A stretch of DNA of 64,000 bases, taken from assembly GCA_004794655.1 (NCBI GenBank), contig SMMW01000595.1, positions 1 to 64,000 on the forward strand, given 5' to 3'. Origin of the DNA: Marisa cornuarietis. Its lineage: Eukaryota; Mollusca; Gastropoda; Architaenioglossa; Ampullariidae. Position 1 is the stretch's first letter; each line of letters starts with the position of its first letter. Of this stretch, positions 59,511 to 64,000 are shown one piece after another. A program made the position numbers and the translations under genes. Below the pieces are notes generated by a model, which was given only the letters and a program-made list of their open reading frames with translations, had not been told where the DNA came from and did not search any database.

Positions 59511-62500
59511 CAAATAAGAAAAAAATAAAGTAAATAAATAGATAAAACACCAGGAAAGTAAGCATTATTGGATCGAGTCTTTTATGGACATTTGATATTT
59601 TTTTTCTTTGGTATATATGCTGATTATTTTTTTTTTTAGAAATAAATTAATTTTTCTGCGGAGCATGTACGTGAATTTTAAGTATTAGGCTATCTGTGAT
59701 TACGATATAGTTTGGGGTTGGGTTTAAGGTTAGGTTTTTATTTATACAGACTAATCAAACAAAACGATCGAGAGCTTGGAAACCGTGTATGGCGGTTAAC
59801 GCACAACAGGTCAGTCACTAAAGTCAGTATTTAAAAAAAAAAGCAATAAAAATCAGGTAGTGTCATGTTCTGTGGTAATAAACATCACTTGAATGCAATG
59901 CAGTACAAAAAGTCTTGAGCCTGCTTCTTGCAAGATACCCTTTCCTGTTTCACCGGTCATCAACTTTTACCCGATTCATCAGATATTTTTTAAAGAGTGT
60001 CCGTCTCAGATATCTTGTGACCAGCTATTTCTCCTCCCTCTTTGATCGCAAGTTCTTTTTTTTTACGGCGTTTGAACCTCTGTGCGTGTGAAGCAAACAA
60101 AAAGGATGTTGGTTAACGACGTAGTCGCTTGGTGTGCCGCCAAGGTTTTCCTTCTCGTTCAAGATTTGTGTGAGTTTGATGCCTCAGATATAGGGTGTGC
60201 TACTAATAAAATGGTCTACTGACGTTGCGAGAATAAGGATCGGTTTCACGTCTCTCCCTCCCCAACATCCAACTACCCCACCGATCAAATACCCATGCTA
60301 GAGAGGAAAACAAAAAACGAGCGAACTATCCATACTTCCGGGTGGCCGGGGCTGCGGAGGAGCATCATACTTTATTATCTGTTCATTATAATAATATTTT
60401 GTCTTGCAAAAGGAATGTTTGATGCACTGTTGTTACCCTCCCTTTCTTTCCCTTTATGTGTGTGTGTGTGTGTGTGTCTCACACACACACATGTGTCCCC
60501 CACTCAGCTCACAATTTAGAGTAAGCCACTATCATGAGGTGAAGAAAAACAACAACCTTTCTAATATTCATGTCTGCATTTGAAATCCAGCATCCTCAAA
60601 ATGTCATTAAAATATTATTTTCATAACAGGCAATACTAATTTATATTCTTTGCTACATTAGGCATTACTAACAATGTAACATTAGCGGATGCACGGAAAA
60701 GTCTATTTAAGCCTCTTTAAGTGTAGGCCTGTCAGGAAATTTCCTCTCACTGCGCAATTTGTACCCGTGTTCAACCCACCGTGACCCCAATGAAGGCCAT
60801 GTGTAAGTACCTGCAAGTGCAGGCACATGCTGTCAAGCAATTATTGGCAACAACCACAAAATGTCATATCTTTTTTGTAGCTTGAGTTGTCTTCATTTTA
60901 GAGCGTGACATTGTCACAAGAATTAATTTTCACAACAAAAGAAAACTAAAATGGGAATAAGAAAAAATTATTTGACCACACAATTATACGGAAAGTTCCT
61001 TCATATTACAAGTGCAAGCAAGTACATGTAGGCACACACGCATGCGCGTACACACACACACTGATTTGTCCACACATGCAGAAATCCAGGCAAACCAGAC
61101 GCTCACTGTCCACTCTTTTGGGGCAAGTCTGAAAAGAATAAAAGGTGACTTACACTTTACAATAAACCACACTTTGCAGAGTTTGTGAACATTGAAGCAA
61201 TGATTTTTAAGGATATACAAAAGGGCTTGCCTGAAATGATGTAGACTGCTGGAATAGGGTAGGCTCCTTTTTACTTACAACCTACAACACTAAAGCAGCA
61301 TTATCATCAGAAGAAAATTTTTTCACCCCCACCTGATATCGATGTGAGAAAATTACCTATGTATTTTTGATGAAGCTTATCCTTATCACATGAAACATTT
61401 AATGAAACTGACCATGCACTGGGCAGTGAAATTACTGTCTCGTGACAGTGTCTTGTCTGCAGACTGCATGCTCAAGTCCCTTGCGAAAGTTAATGATGCA
61501 AAAAACGCATCCACTCTATGTAGTCTGTGATAATAATTCTTGTCAAAGGCAGACATCGCACCTATTATCTTCGTGCTATCTACTGCCTCACCCACAACTT
61601 CTCCTCTTGTTTTGGTACTTTCGCTTGTTTTGAGTAAAATGACTGTGGTAACTGCAGCATCTACCACAAACATTTTTTCATCAAGGATGCCCATCATATA
61701 ACTATACATCCACTATCCTCTGCATAATCATCCTGATTTCGTTCTTATGGCTTCATCTTGCAAAGCCAGCTGGGGTGGCTTTTGCTACCTGAGAGGCGAA
61801 GATGTTGCAGCACCACAATGAAAGTGCAATGTTGCATGCGCAATCTTTGCAAACATTCCAGCATGTGAGTCGACCCTAACATCATGGGCTCACAGCCATG
61901 TCCGCGCATGCTCACAACAACCTACGGATTTGACGGTCGATTGCGCTCAAGGTAGTGGGGGGAGGGGTGAGACGGAGCGGCGGGATGGGAGGGAGAGACC
62001 TGCAGTTTCGTAACCAGTACCTTTAGGGTAGCCTTTTACTACTACAGAGAGAGAGACTGGGTGCTGGATATTGGAGGCAAACCATGGCCAGGCACAGGAA
62101 ACTCTCGTTACGAGGGCCGCAAGTGAAAAGCCTCAGGTTACGACGCACGAGAGATGCGTTACGACAGAGACGACAGCGAAAGGTTCCTGGTTACGATGTA
62201 CATGAAACTCGCTAGATGATGTTCAGGTCCTCGTCCTTCTTTGACTTGTTTGTGTCCTCCCTGAACTCTCCGGTTGTCGGGACGTCCGCCGGTGGTAGTG
62301 GTGGCTGAGGGGTGGGAGAGAGGGATGGAGAAAGGGAGGATGCAGAGCGCGCGCGCTCTCTCGCACAGGAGTGCAGCACCTTTACAGCTCTCAGACACAA
62401 ATCTCATCGGAAGTTTTCACCTCTTTAACCTCATCTTTGCTCTAGCCACGATAAATATTACTGTAAAAAAAAAAATATCGGCTTATGGATACTCGAATGA

Positions 62501-63091
62501 TCATGTGTAAAATCTATTATTTAAACAAATGACAAACCAGTATGTCTCGAAGTTGGGAGAAAAATGTATCTAATCTCGAAAACGTAATTTAACTGATATT
62601 TGGTCGATGTTGTTCTTTCATTCCCACAGCGAGCATCTAAGCCTTTTCTCTAGCATTTCGCTGACTTAGGCAAAACCTTAACAAAGACCTTTCCTTTAAA
62701 AAAAAATCACGCTATTTAAAAGCAAGACAGACATCCGTGGTACAGCGGTCTTTTAATGTACAAAACAAAAAAGGAACAAAAAATTGAGAAAAGGGGAAAT
62801 CATTGCCTGATAACCATGGCAAATTTGCTGTCTAAAAAACATTTACTGAAGTCTCTTATTAAACATCCGCACAGGAAAGCCCTAAGATCACTTCAACATT
62901 TTTTGGTGTGCCGACCTTTGACCTGCTCAAACAAATGCTTGTTTCCGCCCTCGGAGTCGCAAGCATCGGTCTGACAGTGATTTCTCAAAGACATCCCGCT
63001 CTCTTCTTGTCTCAGAATCCGACAGTTCACCACCTCCCCATCTGCTGCTCCCTGGCCTGCGACCTCCCGACGTACTCACAACCCAAGGCGC

Positions 63092-63174
63092 GCGCATGCG
63101 CGGGTGCAAGTTCCTGTTTCCCCCTCCCCCCCCCTTCTCCTTAATTATCTGGTTTGACAATGTTTATGACGTCA
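63092..63174 (+). promoter_or_regulatory. NRF1 and CRE sites, promoter-like
   Basis: A perfect NRF1 palindrome GCGCATGCGC (63092-63101) is followed by a C-rich run and a full CRE TGACGTCA (63167-63174). A CAATGGTGGCGG YY1-like word lies about 30 bp further on. No first exon is identified. Confidence 0.35.
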
Positions 63175-64000
63175 CAAATATGTCAGGCTGCGCCAGCGGG
63201 ACTCAATGGTGGCGGTTCGTTTTTCGTATTGCTTGTTTGGCACGCATTAATTGCTGCAGCTCTCCTGGTTTCCTACGGTACTGAACGTGAATTGCACTGA
63301 CATCCATAGTCAATAGTCCCGTGTCAGCAGTCAGGGATGACCTTGCGTTCCGCTGGGCTTCCCTCCCCTACCAGTCAGAAAGTAAGTTTTGATGAGCAGA
63401 ATTGAAAATAGAAACCCCACAAAAAGGTCATCGACGAAGCACTTTTGAGTCGAAACAAAAAGGAATGCCCGACTGTTCCTGTCAGCTTTCCAACATGCAA
63501 AAAGCGGTCTAGCCTGAAGGATTAAGGCAAAACACTTACATAAAATATCAGGGTTCGCCAGAGAAAACTGTAGGCCGTGTTATAAAATTGTGGGAGGTCC
63601 GGGACCCTACAACACCATCATGCCAGCTAGGATCTTGTTGGTGACGGGTCTACAAAATACGCACGGAAATATTCTGAAACCAGATGAAATATTGGCAAGA
63701 ATCTCTTTGAATCTAAGAATTAAGCTAATGCTAATCCTCTCTGCTATCTTTCAGTGCCAGGGTAGACAAACTTGGCATACATTGTCCCTAGGGGACTGCT
63801 TGCACGCCACTGAGAAAACACAATAGGGCCAAGCGCGCGGATACAGTGTCAGCCCTAGAAGCCCTACTCCTGATGCATCGAGAGAACTCCCCTTCGCCTG
63901 AGCTTCGCAGTGCAAAGACGAAGGAAACAAGCAGATTTTTCATTTCTTAGCCCCAATAAGATGAATTGCTCGGGTTGTCAGAAGCATATCCGCGACTTTG

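Larger units (their letters stand above)
55108..64000. other. Right flank, no supportable gene
   Basis: Mixed non-coding DNA. A GC-rich block lies near 55500-55620, T-rich runs near 57080-57125, and simple repeats and a retroelement tail are listed separately. No recognisable protein domain was found in any frame. Confidence 0.45.

Noticed and set aside
1..64000. CRISPR arrays, prophage, toxin or defence operons
   Set aside because: All regular repeats are tandem (38, 45 and about 67 bp, no unique spacers). There are no operon-like gene runs, and the window has eukaryotic gene structure.

Overview
The window reads as animal nuclear DNA. It is gene-poor and dominated by non-coding sequence, microsatellites and remains of transposable elements. 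The two best exons have GT-AG splice sites and are about 28 kb apart. Reverse-transcriptase pieces from several non-LTR families, tRNA-derived SINEs with A/B boxes, retroelement tails ending in GCGCTATAAA plus an ATT repeat, and degenerate TTAGGG-like DNA together suggest an invertebrate, most likely a lophotrochozoan such as a mollusc. The clade is inference. There is no operon, ribosome-binding-site pattern, CRISPR array or other prokaryotic layout. Most long open frames are translations of simple repeats or begin at non-ATG codons.

Left end (1-2730): the 5' part of an LTR retrotransposon on the minus strand. A gag frame without stops starts at 856 and runs off the window at base 1. Upstream of it lie a primer-binding-site-like sequence ending in CGTCCGGGAT and a putative LTR that carries about five copies of a 59-68 bp tandem repeat. 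From 2730 to 19323 there are a decayed non-LTR reverse transcriptase (6745-7880), two minisatellites (45 bp x 9; 38 bp x about 7), a 5'-truncated LINE end (15830-16238), an opposite-strand retroelement tail (16735-16812) and a SINE (17530-17855). The last three share a similar 3' tail.

Host gene (minus strand): exon 47390-47177 begins at a strong Kozak ATG and ends at a GTAAGG donor. Exon 19434-19324 has a pyrimidine-rich acceptor and a GTAAGT donor. Both junctions are phase 1 and join in frame into 108 residues rich in Ala, Ser, Thr, Pro and Met, with very GC-rich third positions in the second exon. I do not recognise the family. The gene continues below 19324 with no further exon identified. 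A possible 5' exon with donor at 48200 either adds untranslated leader or belongs to a separate membrane-protein frame. The intron 47176-19435 holds a MITE, SINEs, a LINE (33627-34440), a Harbinger transposase scrap (32385-32548), promoter-like clusters (32675-32718 is the best) and a group of CTCF-like motifs (43849-43948).

Right end (48.5-64 kb): no convincing coding gene. It contains pyrimidine-rich DNA, a tandem pair of the same MITE (54560-55107), microsatellites and a promoter-like NRF1/CRE pair near 63.1 kb. No new multi-gene system is visible. The points most worth a second look are the unidentified split gene, the repeat-bearing LTR, the LINE/SINE tail sharing, the MITE pair, the candidate insulator and an apparent excess of the 8-mer TCACGTGA.
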